From Rhodopirellula baltica (GTDB lineage: Bacteria > Planctomycetota > Planctomycetia > Pirellulales > Pirellulaceae), in the NCBI GenBank assembly GCA_002901265.1, contig PPHI01000095.1, positions 1 to 64,000 on the forward strand: a DNA stretch of 64,000 nucleotides. Direction: 5' to 3'. Numbering within the stretch: position 1 is the stretch's first letter; each line of letters opens with the position of its first letter. Below the pieces are notes generated by a model, which saw nothing but the letters and a program-made list of their open reading frames with translations, was not told the DNA's origin and did not search any database. The position numbers and the translations under genes are program-made. Below are positions 55,204-64,000 of the stretch, piece by piece.

Positions 55204-58200
55204 ATGCCAGTTGCACAACCTTTGCTAGACCTTGAAGAGCTTCTGTCGATCGCCGAAGAGCACGATAACGATGCCGACGCATCGATCGCGATGGCGAAGG
55301 CTCTATTGATCCGATCGCATGAATTGCAGTCGCCCCAAGAGCAACGGCAACAGGCCGAGTTTTCGCGGATGATTCAGCATCCTGAAGACAAGGCAACTTT
55401 GGTGGAGATGACGGACCAAGCGTTTCGGACGCACAGTTCCGCTCGAGTCGCCGACCAGCTGACGCACCTCCTCGATTTGCAAGGGATTCCGCGGTTCTTT
55501 AGCCCGCTGGAGCAAACGATGCTGCGTGGGTTCCAAACCTTTGGCGGCTACTTGCCAGGTGTGGCGGTCCCGATGGTCAAGGACAAGATGCGTCATGAGA
55601 CAGCGAACGTGATCTTGCCCGCCGAAGACAAGCGGCTGCGAGAGCACCTCAACGCTCGCCAAGAATCGGGCGTGTTGATGAACCTGAACTTTTTGGGCGA
55701 AGCCTTGCTCGGCGAGGAGGAAGCCGAACGCCGATTGCACCACTATTTGCACGCGTTGCAGATGCCCGAAATCGCTTGCATCAGTGTCAAGCTTTCGACC
55801 GTCTATAGCCAAGTCTCCACGATCGCGCGCGAGCACACTGTGCGGATGGTGGCCGATCGGATGGAGTTGTTGTACCGCGCGGCGATCCGGCAACGATTTA
55901 TTGTCAACGGCAAAGAAATGCCCAAGTTCGTGTACTTGGACATGGAAGAGTATCGTGACCTGCACCTGACTGCGGACGTCTTTCGCAAAGCGCTTTCGCG
56001 ACCCGGACTGGAGCAAGCTCGCGCGGGGATCGCGCTCCAGGCTTATGTGCCTGATTCATACGGCGTCCTGGCAGATTTGATCGCTTGGTCGGCGGAGCGT
56101 GTGAAAGCCGGTGGCCGACCGATCACGGTCCGCTTGGTCAAGGGCGCGAACATGGAAATGGAACGCGTCGAAGCATCGCAAGCGGGGCTTCCACAGACGC
56201 CGTTTGATAAAAAGGTCGATACCGACGCGAACTTCAAACGCATGCTCCGATTGCTAATCGAAGCCGCCGGTTGTGGTTACGTGCGAATCGGAGTTGCCAG
56301 CCACAATTTGTTTGATATTTCGCTGGCGCTTCTCTGGGGTGCACGGACGAAACGCGTCGACGATGAGAACGCGTTTCGCCCCGGTTCGTTCCAGCCTGAC
56401 GAAACGTTGACTGGCACGGCGTTGGATTACATGCAATTTGAGATGTTGGAAGGGATGGCCAACCATCAACGTCGCGCTTTGTTCGAATCGACGCCGCGGA
56501 TGTTGCTGTACGCACCGGCCTGCAAACGCGAAGATTTCTTAAATGCGATCGGATATCTGATTCGTCGCCTGGACGAGAACACCGGCCCGGAAAACTTCCT
56601 ACGGTACTCGTTCCATCTCTCACCGACGTCAAGCACCTGGGTGGCGCTCGCGGACGGCTTCCGTTCCGCACTCGATCGAATTGATGAGATCGACACCAAC
56701 CCGCGTCGATTGCAAAACCGATTCGAATCTGTGCAGCAACCGCCTGCAGCCGATCACTGGTCGAACTACATCAACGAACCCGATACCGATTGGTCATTGC
56801 CGCGTCACAGCGATTGGGCGAAGTCGATTGTTGAGACGTGGTCTAATAAGAGCGAGCAAGAGATAGAAGTTCCGCTGAAGATCGGCGGCGAAGTACGCGA
56901 CTCAAATGAATCACGGCCGCAACGCGAATCGTTCGATCCTTCACGACCAGAAGTTGTCTCCTGCCGGTTCACGATGGCAACGGGGCAAGACGTCGATGAC
57001 GCGATCACCATTGCACATGAGGATCCAGACGGCTGGCGTTCGACGACTTGGGAGCATCGGTATGGATTGTTGCGAGCTGCCGCTCAGTTGATGCGAGAGC
57101 GCCGGGGGGACCTGATCGGATCAATGATGTTGGACGGCGGAAAGCTGATCACCGAAGCCGACCCCGAAGTCAGCGAGGCGATCGACTTTACTGAGTTCTA
57201 CCCGTTGACGGCTAAAGAGTATCTGCAACGGGACAATTTGAATTGTCGCCCACGTGGCACGGTCGCGGTCATCAGCCCTTGGAATTTCCCCTTGGCGATT
57301 CCCTGTGGTGGCATCGCTTCTGCATTAGCAGCCGGCAACACAGTGATTCTGAAACCGGCCAGCGACACCGTCTTGCCGGCATATGAGATCGCGAAATGTT
57401 TTTGGGATGCTGGCGTTTCGCCCAACGTGTTGCAAGTGATTCCATGCAGTGGCGCTGGTGCGGGCAGCCGATTGGTTTCCGACGAACGCATCGACGCGGT
57501 CGTGTTGACCGGTGGGACCGAGACGGCCAAAGAGATGCTGCGATTGCGTCCTGATCTGCACCTGATTGCCGAAACGGGAGGCAAAAACGCGACGATTGTC
57601 AGTGCGATGTGTGACCGCGATTTGGCGATCAAACACGTCTTGCACAGTGCGTTTAGTCACGGCGGTCAAAAATGCAGCGCGACGTCTTTGTTGCTGCTCG
57701 ACCAAGAGTTGTACGAAGACAAAGAGTTCCGATCCGCGTTAGCCGATGCGGCGAAAAGCTTGACCGTAGGGTCAGCGTGGAAATTGAATTCACGTCTCGG
57801 ACCGCTTATCCGGCCACCATCGGGCGAGCTTGAACAGGGTATCAAAGAGCTTGAAAGCGGCGAAGAATGGTTGGTTCGTCCGCGACTGGTCGATGAAAAT
57901 CCTCAGTTGTACACGCCAGGGATTAAATGGAATGTCTGTCCGGGCAGTTTCACCCATAGCACCGAATTGTTTGGTCCGGTATTGGGTGTGATGAAGTACG
58001 CCAAGCTAGAGCAGGCGATCGAGATGGTCGCGTCGACAGGTTATGGCTTGACCAGCGGGCTGGAAAGTTTGGACGACCGAGAGCAAGAACTTTGGCGGGA
58101 AGCCATCCCCGCCGGCAACCTTTATATCAATCGTCCGACGACGGGCGCGATTGTTTTGCGGCAGCCATTCGGTGGCATCGGCAAGAGTGCTTATGGGCCA

Positions 58201-58950
58201 GGCGCGAAAGCCGGTGGGCCGCACTACGTGTTACCGCTGATGCATGTCGAAAGCAGCGCAACGCCAATCGACGAATCGAAAATCGCCTCAACCGAGCGTT
58301 TGCCGCAGATCGACAGTGTCTTGTCGGCGGTCGAATCCGTGGTTGAAGAGGATCAGCTAGCGATCGACCGGACTCGGATTGAGCGTTTTGCCCGTCTCGC
58401 AACGCATTGGGCGGCAACGACGTTGGATCAAACCCATGACCACGTCAAGCTAATCGGCCAAGACAACCTGCGGCGATACCGTGCCCCGCATCAATTGCGG
58501 GTCCGATTGACAGGCGAAGAAACGACGACCGAAATCGCACTCTCAATGCTTGCCGCGGCGGCAGCTAATTGTCATGCGACCTATTCGATGAACCCCAACG
58601 ACACAAATCGCGGTTTGATCGAACACACGGCGCTCTCGTTGGCCCGGTTCGGCAAAAGCGATTGGCGAATCGAGTGGATCGAGGAGTCCGAGGCGGCACT
58701 TGCGTCGAGTGTTAGCGATGGGCGTGTCGATCGATTGCGTTTGCTGCGACCCGAACGTCCTCTCTCCGATGAGCTCTTCGAAGCCTGTCGGTCTGCGTTT
58801 GTCACGATCCTGGCGGAGTCCGTTGTTGATGATCCCGAGGTCGAAACGTTCCGGTATGTTCTGGAGCAATCGATTTCGTACGACTTCCACCGCTACGGAA
58901 ACTTGGGGCGACGGCCATTGTTGGAAGCCGCTGAAAAGACGAAGTCGTGA
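55204..58950 (+). CDS. putA: Bifunctional proline dehydrogenase / delta-1-pyrroline-5-carboxylate dehydrogenase
   Basis: It oxidises proline to glutamate in two steps. The first half is the FAD-binding barrel of proline dehydrogenase (QESGVLMNLNFLGEALLGEE, ISVKLS, TVRLVKGANMEME, YVRIGVASHN). The second half is an aldehyde dehydrogenase with AVISPWNFPLAIPCGG, the active-site Glu in LIAETGGKNA and the catalytic Cys in GGQKCSATSLLL. An extra C-terminal helical domain of about 200 residues follows. No DNA-binding domain is seen at the N-terminus. 1248 residues. The ATG at 55204 fits the AGGAG upstream, against a TTG at 55201. Confidence 0.95.
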   Translation: MPVAQPLLDLEELLSIAEEHDNDADASIAMAKALLIRSHELQSPQEQRQQAEFSRMIQHPEDKATLVEMTDQAFRTHSSARVADQLTHLLDLQGIPRFFSPLEQTMLRGFQTFGGYLPGVAVPMVKDKMRHETANVILPAEDKRLREHLNARQESGVLMNLNFLGEALLGEEEAERRLHHYLHALQMPEIACISVKLSTVYSQVSTIAREHTVRMVADRMELLYRAAIRQRFIVNGKEMPKFVYLDMEEYRDLHLTADVFRKALSRPGLEQARAGIALQAYVPDSYGVLADLIAWSAERVKAGGRPITVRLVKGANMEMERVEASQAGLPQTPFDKKVDTDANFKRMLRLLIEAAGCGYVRIGVASHNLFDISLALLWGARTKRVDDENAFRPGSFQPDETLTGTALDYMQFEMLEGMANHQRRALFESTPRMLLYAPACKREDFLNAIGYLIRRLDENTGPENFLRYSFHLSPTSSTWVALADGFRSALDRIDEIDTNPRRLQNRFESVQQPPAADHWSNYINEPDTDWSLPRHSDWAKSIVETWSNKSEQEIEVPLKIGGEVRDSNESRPQRESFDPSRPEVVSCRFTMATGQDVDDAITIAHEDPDGWRSTTWEHRYGLLRAAAQLMRERRGDLIGSMMLDGGKLITEADPEVSEAIDFTEFYPLTAKEYLQRDNLNCRPRGTVAVISPWNFPLAIPCGGIASALAAGNTVILKPASDTVLPAYEIAKCFWDAGVSPNVLQVIPCSGAGAGSRLVSDERIDAVVLTGGTETAKEMLRLRPDLHLIAETGGKNATIVSAMCDRDLAIKHVLHSAFSHGGQKCSATSLLLLDQELYEDKEFRSALADAAKSLTVGSAWKLNSRLGPLIRPPSGELEQGIKELESGEEWLVRPRLVDENPQLYTPGIKWNVCPGSFTHSTELFGPVLGVMKYAKLEQAIEMVASTGYGLTSGLESLDDREQELWREAIPAGNLYINRPTTGAIVLRQPFGGIGKSAYGPGAKAGGPHYVLPLMHVESSATPIDESKIASTERLPQIDSVLSAVESVVEEDQLAIDRTRIERFARLATHWAATTLDQTHDHVKLIGQDNLRRYRAPHQLRVRLTGEETTTEIALSMLAAAAANCHATYSMNPNDTNRGLIEHTALSLARFGKSDWRIEWIEESEAALASSVSDGRVDRLRLLRPERPLSDELFEACRSAFVTILAESVVDDPEVETFRYVLEQSISYDFHRYGNLGRRPLLEAAEKTKS

Positions 58951-58984
58951 TTGACCGCTGAGGCGGCTTTCGAGCTACAAAAAA

Positions 58985-59013
58985 CGGCTCGGCAGGATTC
59001 ATCCTGCGAGCCG
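58985..59013. terminator. Bidirectional hairpin terminator between putA and the cytochrome c assembly gene
   Basis: CGGCTCGGCAGGA (58985-58997) pairs with TCCTGCGAGCCG (59002-59013) with one bulged G and a TTCA tetraloop. An A6 run precedes it (T6 when read on -), and GTTT follows on +. It lies between convergent stop codons. Confidence 0.75.
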
Positions 59014-59058
59014 CGTTTGATTCGCCTCATCGACGATCCGTAGCAGAGAGGTCCGCTC

Positions 59059-62000
59059 TTATCCTTTCGGACTGCCGGTCACATCTGTCGTCTTGATCAG
59101 GCTGGTCGCGACACCGGCAACGATAAAGATAATCTGAGTCGCCACGAACAAGCTCAGCCAGTACAGCACGCCTTTGGTGAAGCCGTAGCTGTGCAGTCCG
59201 ATGCCCAGTTCGTTGGTTCCGAACCAACTCCATGCCGTGATGATGTTTCCGGCGATCGCGAGCACCGAGAATCCGAGGCCTTTGACCATTCCGTCCCAGC
59301 GGGCGTGCAGCATCAGGGCGTTCCAAATCACGATCAGCAAGGCCCCGTTTTCTTTCGGGTCCCAGCCCCAGAATCGCCCCCAGCTGTCATCGGCCCAGAG
59401 TCCACCCAAAATCGTACCAACGGTACTGAATAGGATTCCAAAGCAGGTCGCGCCATAGGTCATTCGGTAAACCGCTTTTGCCTTGTCGTCCTTTCGGACC
59501 CAGGTGGCCAGCAGATAAAGCGTGCCGAGGATTCCGGCGACCAGGGTGGCCACATAGCCGAGTGCAACACTGATCACGTGTGTGGTCAGCCAGAACTGTG
59601 TATCGAGTACCGCTTGCAGAACCGGCATCGTGTCACCGTTATCAAGGCTGTACGCGACAAGCGATGAAAGAGTGCCGGCGGTTGCGGCCATGACGTTGCC
59701 GAATCCCAGTCGGAAGGTTCGGTCGATTACCAAGCCGCCAAGGACGGCTGCCCAGCCGATGAAGACGGCGGACGAGTGCAGGTTGATCACCGGCGCACGG
59801 CCGGTGATATAAATCCGACATGCGAGTGTGATTGTGTGGATTAAGAACGTTGCCAGTAGAACTCCCCAGGTCGCGTTTCGCAGTCCGGGGGTGCCGACGG
59901 CGAAGAACAGGATCCCTAGGATCAACGCGATCACGTAGATCACGAAGGCAACGGTGCGTGGCGAGTTGCTTTGCATCCAGCGCTCGACATCGATCTTTCG
60001 CAGGTTCAAACCCGGGATCGGCATCTGGGTCGACAGCGCCAATTGGTTGTCGACGGCATTGTTGAACGCGGCGTAGTCGCCTTTGCCATCGGAGTACGCG
60101 GTCACCATGTCGCTGAACGGTGTCGACGCGAGCGTCGCGTTTTCATCTTCGACGCTTTTCACCGAGTCTTGGAAGAATACCGACGCGTACGGTTTCCATT
60201 TCGGATCGTTGATGCTGGCGGTAATGTCCGCTTCGGTCGGCGGAATGATCCGAGCGACCGGCATCTCGTCAAGTCGTTGCATCCGCTCAAGGATCTTCAT
60301 CACCAAGAACCGGGTGCGGAGGTTCGCCGGGATGTCTTCGGGCATCTGGTCGATGTCCGCTTGGCGGGGCCGCGGAAACTGAAACGCTTCGGCGACCAGC
60401 ATGTATTCGCGGGTGCGTTGGTCGAGGGCCAGCAGCGTTTTTTCTTTGAAGGAGTGTTCGGCAACGTCTTTCGCTCGAGCGAGGTTGATCAGCTTTTGTG
60501 CCGAGCCCCAGTTTTCGAGCACTTCGTTGAGCGAATACAGCTTGCTTTCACGCCGCGGCAGTGACAGTTGGCTGCGGGCTTCTTCGGCATCGATGCAAAA
60601 CATTCGCAGGTCACGCAGCGAGTCTTGGTCGCTAGCGACTTCCATCAGCCACTGCATCGCCGACATCTTCTTGCCGTCGACGCGAGCTTTCAGGTCTTCG
60701 GGAGCGTCCTCAATCGGCAGCGATTCACGCTTGCTGATCGATTTAAGCGTCAAGCGTGCGTAAGCATCCAGCGGCATCACACGCCCGCCGAACTGGGCTG
60801 GGATTTTGCCGGCTGTGTAAAAGTCATAGCTCTGGTCACGCGTGGCAGGTCGCATGGCAGTCGTCAACGCCTCGCGTGGTACCAGCATGGTTGCGCCGAA
60901 GATCGCGGTGACGGCTAGCGCGAAAATCATCGGTTTGGCCGAAGTCGCACGAGCACGCAGTTCAGGGCTCATCGCGTCGAGTTCACGTTGCCGCTCACGT
61001 TCACGGCGGCCGACGAATCGTTTCAGTGTGCCGGTGAAGTGGGCGAGCATGCCGAGCGCCATGATGCTGCAGGCGACGTAGGGAATCAGCCAGCCGCCGT
61101 TGCGAACCACTTGCAGCCCTGTCATTTCTTTGCCGCCCGGCAGCGGCGTGTAGCTGGATTGGAAGAACGTTTCACCACGGTAACGCAGCGGGTTATTCAT
61201 CCAGACACGTTCCCGTCGGTCGTCGCCGGTTTCCGGATCCACGATACGGACGTAGCTGCTGTAATCGCGCGGCGTTTCAGTGCCGCTGTAATTGCGTCGC
61301 TGGACGTCTTCGAGGTGAACCCAATACGGTTTCACTTCGCGGCCGTACTTCAGGCCGATTTGGTAGTCTTTGTCGCCGATCTTGATCGAATCAAAGTCGT
61401 CTTCGGGGAATTTGATCGGATCGATCAGGTGAGCGTCGGACAGGAATTGGCTGACCAAGTGTGTGCCAAGCGATTCGCCGCTTTCTTTGTCGAGAAGTTC
61501 AACGTAGGCCGACACCATGTTCTGTTCGGCATCGGCACCACCACGCTCGCGTTCGGCGGTGGCCTGCCAAACCTTGCCAAGGCCCGCGGTGGCAGGGTTG
61601 TCTTTCTCGGAAGCTCGGCGAAGGTCGGAGTTGTTGAAGTATTCGAGGACTTTGATGTCGGCTGGCAATGCCGGGTCTTTGATCACGCTGTCGTTGCGTT
61701 TGGCCGCAATCAGTTTTTCAGCCGGGACCGCAACAACCGTGTCTTCGCCGTCAGCCGAAGAGATGAAGTTCAATTCGACTTTATCGAGGTTGATCAAAGT
61801 GTTTGTTGATTCACCTTCGACCAGGTTGATTCGCTGTTCCAGCTGGCGATCGCCGAACGCGAATTGGCCGACCATCAACAAGCCGACGCCGAGGTGCAGC
61901 AACATGTTGCCACCCTGCCGACCAAAGATCAGGTTGCAACCGACCAGCAGGATCAAACCGGCGAGCAGGCCTTTGGCCAGTTGCCAAACGATCCGCATCC

Positions 62001-62673
62001 CGGGATCGCCGATGCGGCCGCCCGAGACAACGGTGTAGGCGATCACGCCAAGCATGATCGTGGCGATCACGTATCCGGTGATTCGGAGGCCTTTTTGGCT
62101 GAGGCTCATCGACCAAGCGACCAGTCCCAGGCCCGACGCAACCACAATCGCTTGCATGCAACGCCAGAGTGCGTTGTAAGAAATCGGCGGCGCGCCTTGC
62201 AGGCCATCGGTGCTGTGACCACTTGCGACGATCAGTCCGGCGACGAGGACACCGGCGATGATAAAGATGCATCCGGCGAGCAGTCGATTGCCGGAGGCGT
62301 GGATTTTAAAGCGTGTTGCCTTGGAAGCGATTAAGTTGACCATCAACAGCAATCCGATCAGCGAGCCTCCTGGAAACGGGATGATGCCAGGGATCGGATT
62401 GTCGTGGTGGTAGAACGCTTGTGGAAAGAAATCGTCGATGCGAATCATGGCGATCCAGGTCAAGAAGTACCTTGCCTTGACCGCTTGCATGTTCAGTTCG
62501 TCTTGTGCCAACGTCCCGACGAGGACGATGACCAGCGAGGCCGCAAATAACGCGACCGTGATTCGCAGTGATCCGAGTGCCGCGAGTATCGAGTTGGAAG
62601 TGACCCTTGAGTCGCTCTGATCAGCAGCCTGTTCAGCTGCGAAAGCGTCGGTGGTGGAATTGACCGTTGCCAT
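59059..62673 (-). CDS. Fused ResB-CcsA cytochrome c biogenesis protein
   Basis: 1204 residues joining both parts of the system II (Ccs) heme-delivery machine. The N-terminal ResB-like half has several helices around a large periplasmic loop (EGESTNTLINLDKVELNFIS, split by variable stretches). The C-terminal CcsA half has about eight helices and the heme-handling region SWGRFWGWDPKENGALLIV. A further extracytoplasmic stretch lies between them. It moves heme outward and attaches it to apocytochromes such as the CxxCH protein at 13.7 kb. It begins 33 bases after the lipoprotein gene, and the two are probably one unit. Confidence 0.93.
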   Translation of the reverse strand: MATVNSTTDAFAAEQAADQSDSRVTSNSILAALGSLRITVALFAASLVIVLVGTLAQDELNMQAVKARYFLTWIAMIRIDDFFPQAFYHHDNPIPGIIPFPGGSLIGLLLMVNLIASKATRFKIHASGNRLLAGCIFIIAGVLVAGLIVASGHSTDGLQGAPPISYNALWRCMQAIVVASGLGLVAWSMSLSQKGLRITGYVIATIMLGVIAYTVVSGGRIGDPGMRIVWQLAKGLLAGLILLVGCNLIFGRQGGNMLLHLGVGLLMVGQFAFGDRQLEQRINLVEGESTNTLINLDKVELNFISSADGEDTVVAVPAEKLIAAKRNDSVIKDPALPADIKVLEYFNNSDLRRASEKDNPATAGLGKVWQATAERERGGADAEQNMVSAYVELLDKESGESLGTHLVSQFLSDAHLIDPIKFPEDDFDSIKIGDKDYQIGLKYGREVKPYWVHLEDVQRRNYSGTETPRDYSSYVRIVDPETGDDRRERVWMNNPLRYRGETFFQSSYTPLPGGKEMTGLQVVRNGGWLIPYVACSIMALGMLAHFTGTLKRFVGRRERERQRELDAMSPELRARATSAKPMIFALAVTAIFGATMLVPREALTTAMRPATRDQSYDFYTAGKIPAQFGGRVMPLDAYARLTLKSISKRESLPIEDAPEDLKARVDGKKMSAMQWLMEVASDQDSLRDLRMFCIDAEEARSQLSLPRRESKLYSLNEVLENWGSAQKLINLARAKDVAEHSFKEKTLLALDQRTREYMLVAEAFQFPRPRQADIDQMPEDIPANLRTRFLVMKILERMQRLDEMPVARIIPPTEADITASINDPKWKPYASVFFQDSVKSVEDENATLASTPFSDMVTAYSDGKGDYAAFNNAVDNQLALSTQMPIPGLNLRKIDVERWMQSNSPRTVAFVIYVIALILGILFFAVGTPGLRNATWGVLLATFLIHTITLACRIYITGRAPVINLHSSAVFIGWAAVLGGLVIDRTFRLGFGNVMAATAGTLSSLVAYSLDNGDTMPVLQAVLDTQFWLTTHVISVALGYVATLVAGILGTLYLLATWVRKDDKAKAVYRMTYGATCFGILFSTVGTILGGLWADDSWGRFWGWDPKENGALLIVIWNALMLHARWDGMVKGLGFSVLAIAGNIITAWSWFGTNELGIGLHSYGFTKGVLYWLSLFVATQIIFIVAGVATSLIKTTDVTGSPKG

Positions 62674-62706
62674 ATTAGGTTTGGACGTTGGTGGTCGGAG
62701 AGTGTT

Positions 62707-63858
62707 TTAGAAGGACAGCGACTGGAGGAAGGATTTCATCGCGTCACGTTGCTCGGTCACCGTTGCGGGTGGCCCGGTCATCTTGACGAATTTGCTAAAG
62801 CCGCCTTCGGTGGGAATGATGGTCGCATCGATGGAGAATTGATCGGCTGCGGCATCCCCATCAATGATAAACCGCTGCGCCTGGTTGCCCGAAACATCAA
62901 ACATTTCCGCGTCGGCTAACATTTGATCCACTGCCGCTTCGTCGGGTGTGCCTTTGATGACTTGTCCCATCCAGCGAGCGACGTTGCTGCGGAGGTCGCC
63001 ACCGGCACTGATCAACGTCACCTCGGCGGGTGCGTCTTCAGGGCCAACGGAAAACGATAGTTCACGCATCCCCGAGGCCCCTTGGTCACGCCAGCCTTCC
63101 GGGAGATCGTACTTGTACTTTGGCGACGCCTTCGCAGTGCTCGCTGATGGGCTTGCTGATGGTGCGGTGTTCGGTCGCGGTGATAGAGGCGGCATGCCAC
63201 CCATCCCCATCATTGGTGGCGTCATCGCGGCGGAGTTGCTCGGTTCACCAACGAAGTCCGCCAGAATGGCTTGCTGATCAGCCGCGGCAACATCGAAGGG
63301 GACGCCGCCGGCCCAGTCATCATCGGACGGTTTCAGTCCGACTTGTCCGCGCCAACGATTGACGTTCTGGACGACGTAGCTGTCGTAGTCACCGTTGAGT
63401 GGAAGAGTCGAAATACTGATTTCGAGTTGCTTAGAATCGGTGTCGATGTAAACGGTCGCAAATCGCATCGGTTTTTCACCGCCCAATTTCCAAGCCTCAG
63501 GAAGCGTATCAAGCAGAGGCTGTCCGGAGTCGCCAAACTTGACAGACGTCACGAACTCTTTGAACGAATCGGCGACACCGTTGACCGCCTCTTCATCACC
63601 CAGGATCTTGAAGAACCATGCGTCATTTTCGTGGGGTACGATGACCGCAAGCATGCGTTGTTTGCCAGGCTGAAGCTCGGCTGGCATGTTCTTGGGGATC
63701 TTGTAAGTAGTGATCTCCGGTTCCGGTGTACAGCCAGCGACAAAGCCGAGCATGAGCAAGCACGGCATCAACAAGCACAGCGACCAGCATCCATGACGAT
63801 GGAGTTGGCCAAAGTGGGCGCGCAAGTTGAGCGTCGACGGTAGAAAACCAGAGTCCAT
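62707..63858 (-). CDS. Exported lipoprotein with a repeated domain, unknown function
   Basis: 383 residues from the ATG at 63858; a longer frame to 63963 adds an unlikely leader. The signal ends in a lipobox LMLGFVAGC. The mature protein appears to contain the same module twice: LPEAWKLGG with FKILGDEEAVNGVADSFKEF in the first half, and LPEGWRDQG with FVKMTGPPATVTEQRDAMKSF in the second. The two are joined by a Pro/Ser/Met-rich linker. It precedes the ResB-CcsA gene, so a link to cytochrome assembly is possible. Confidence 0.8.
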   Translation of the reverse strand: MDSGFLPSTLNLRAHFGQLHRHGCWSLCLLMPCLLMLGFVAGCTPEPEITTYKIPKNMPAELQPGKQRMLAVIVPHENDAWFFKILGDEEAVNGVADSFKEFVTSVKFGDSGQPLLDTLPEAWKLGGEKPMRFATVYIDTDSKQLEISISTLPLNGDYDSYVVQNVNRWRGQVGLKPSDDDWAGGVPFDVAAADQQAILADFVGEPSNSAAMTPPMMGMGGMPPLSPRPNTAPSASPSASTAKASPKYKYDLPEGWRDQGASGMRELSFSVGPEDAPAEVTLISAGGDLRSNVARWMGQVIKGTPDEAAVDQMLADAEMFDVSGNQAQRFIIDGDAAADQFSIDATIIPTEGGFSKFVKMTGPPATVTEQRDAMKSFLQSLSF

Positions 63859-64000
63859 AATGATCGCAGGCGGGGTGGGGGTGAATTCCGTTTCGGAATG
63901 GAGGAAGGAGCGTATTCCTGACGCCGTCAGTATAGACGCACTGCCCCCTTTGATCGTACCCACCTATTGCGATCGTTTAGACGGTCTGTCTGAACGCCCT

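Overview
The window reads as chromosomal DNA of a planctomycete of the Pirellulaceae, close to Rhodopirellula in style. This is an inference from gene content: a sulfatase, planctomycete-type cytochrome c plus DUF2231, an ECF sigma factor paired with a Ser/Thr kinase carrying a LamG domain, VIT/vWA proteins, a large MoxR/vWA operon, a fused ResB-CcsA protein, few Shine-Dalgarno sites and frequent GTG/TTG starts. I count 41 protein genes, 13 on + and 28 on -. I see no tRNA, rRNA, CRISPR array, insertion sequence or prophage.

Layout. 1-7.5 kb (+): larB (cut by the window edge, with a 15-bp minisatellite), nnrD, a ribose-type ABC importer (binding lipoprotein, double ATPase, permease), ribF and an nrnA-type DHH phosphoesterase. 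7.6-15.8 kb: an exported unknown (-), purB (+), ppk1 (-), a cytochrome c/DUF2231 membrane protein (-) and a small sigma-like protein (-). 16-17.8 kb (+): an OB-HD nuclease and queC, overlapping by 4 bases. 17.7-30.3 kb (-): a tightly coupled operon, moxR - DUF58 - BatA-like - vWA/glutaminase-like - 1072-ORF membrane protein - cyclase-fold protein - exported repeat protein. 30.5-38.1 kb (-): two regulatory modules, an ECF sigma factor with a membrane anti-sigma-like/VIT/vWA/DUF2135 giant, and an ECF sigma factor whose stop overlaps the start of a membrane Ser/Thr kinase. 38.1-40.2 kb: a sulfatase. 40.3-44 kb (-): ffh-rpsP-trmD-rplS-yraN without rimM. 44.3-51.5 kb (-): an ABC transporter-hydrolase fusion, an exported unknown, a membrane pseudokinase and a HAD phosphatase. 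51.5-55.1 kb: an orphan GspE/PilB-type ATPase (+), a BASS-family transporter (-) and a membrane-anchored unknown (+). 55.2-59 kb: putA (+) with a palindromic promoter. 59-64 kb (-): an exported lipoprotein and the fused cytochrome c assembly protein.

Three points stand out. (1) Three genes (moxR, the VIT/vWA gene and the sulfatase) are each broken by exactly one missing base. Restoring one base gives full-length proteins in every case, so a sequencing or assembly error is as likely as real decay. (2) A short G-rich motif, GGGCAGGGCAGGG on the - strand, recurs across the window and I found it in one chromosomal orientation only. It contains the Escherichia coli FtsK-orienting consensus GGGNAGGG and may be a polar chromosome mark. 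In four unrelated genes it encodes a GAGQG insertion. (3) Several unusual fusions occur: ABC transporter plus lipase-like hydrolase, and anti-sigma-like domain plus VIT, vWA and DUF2135.
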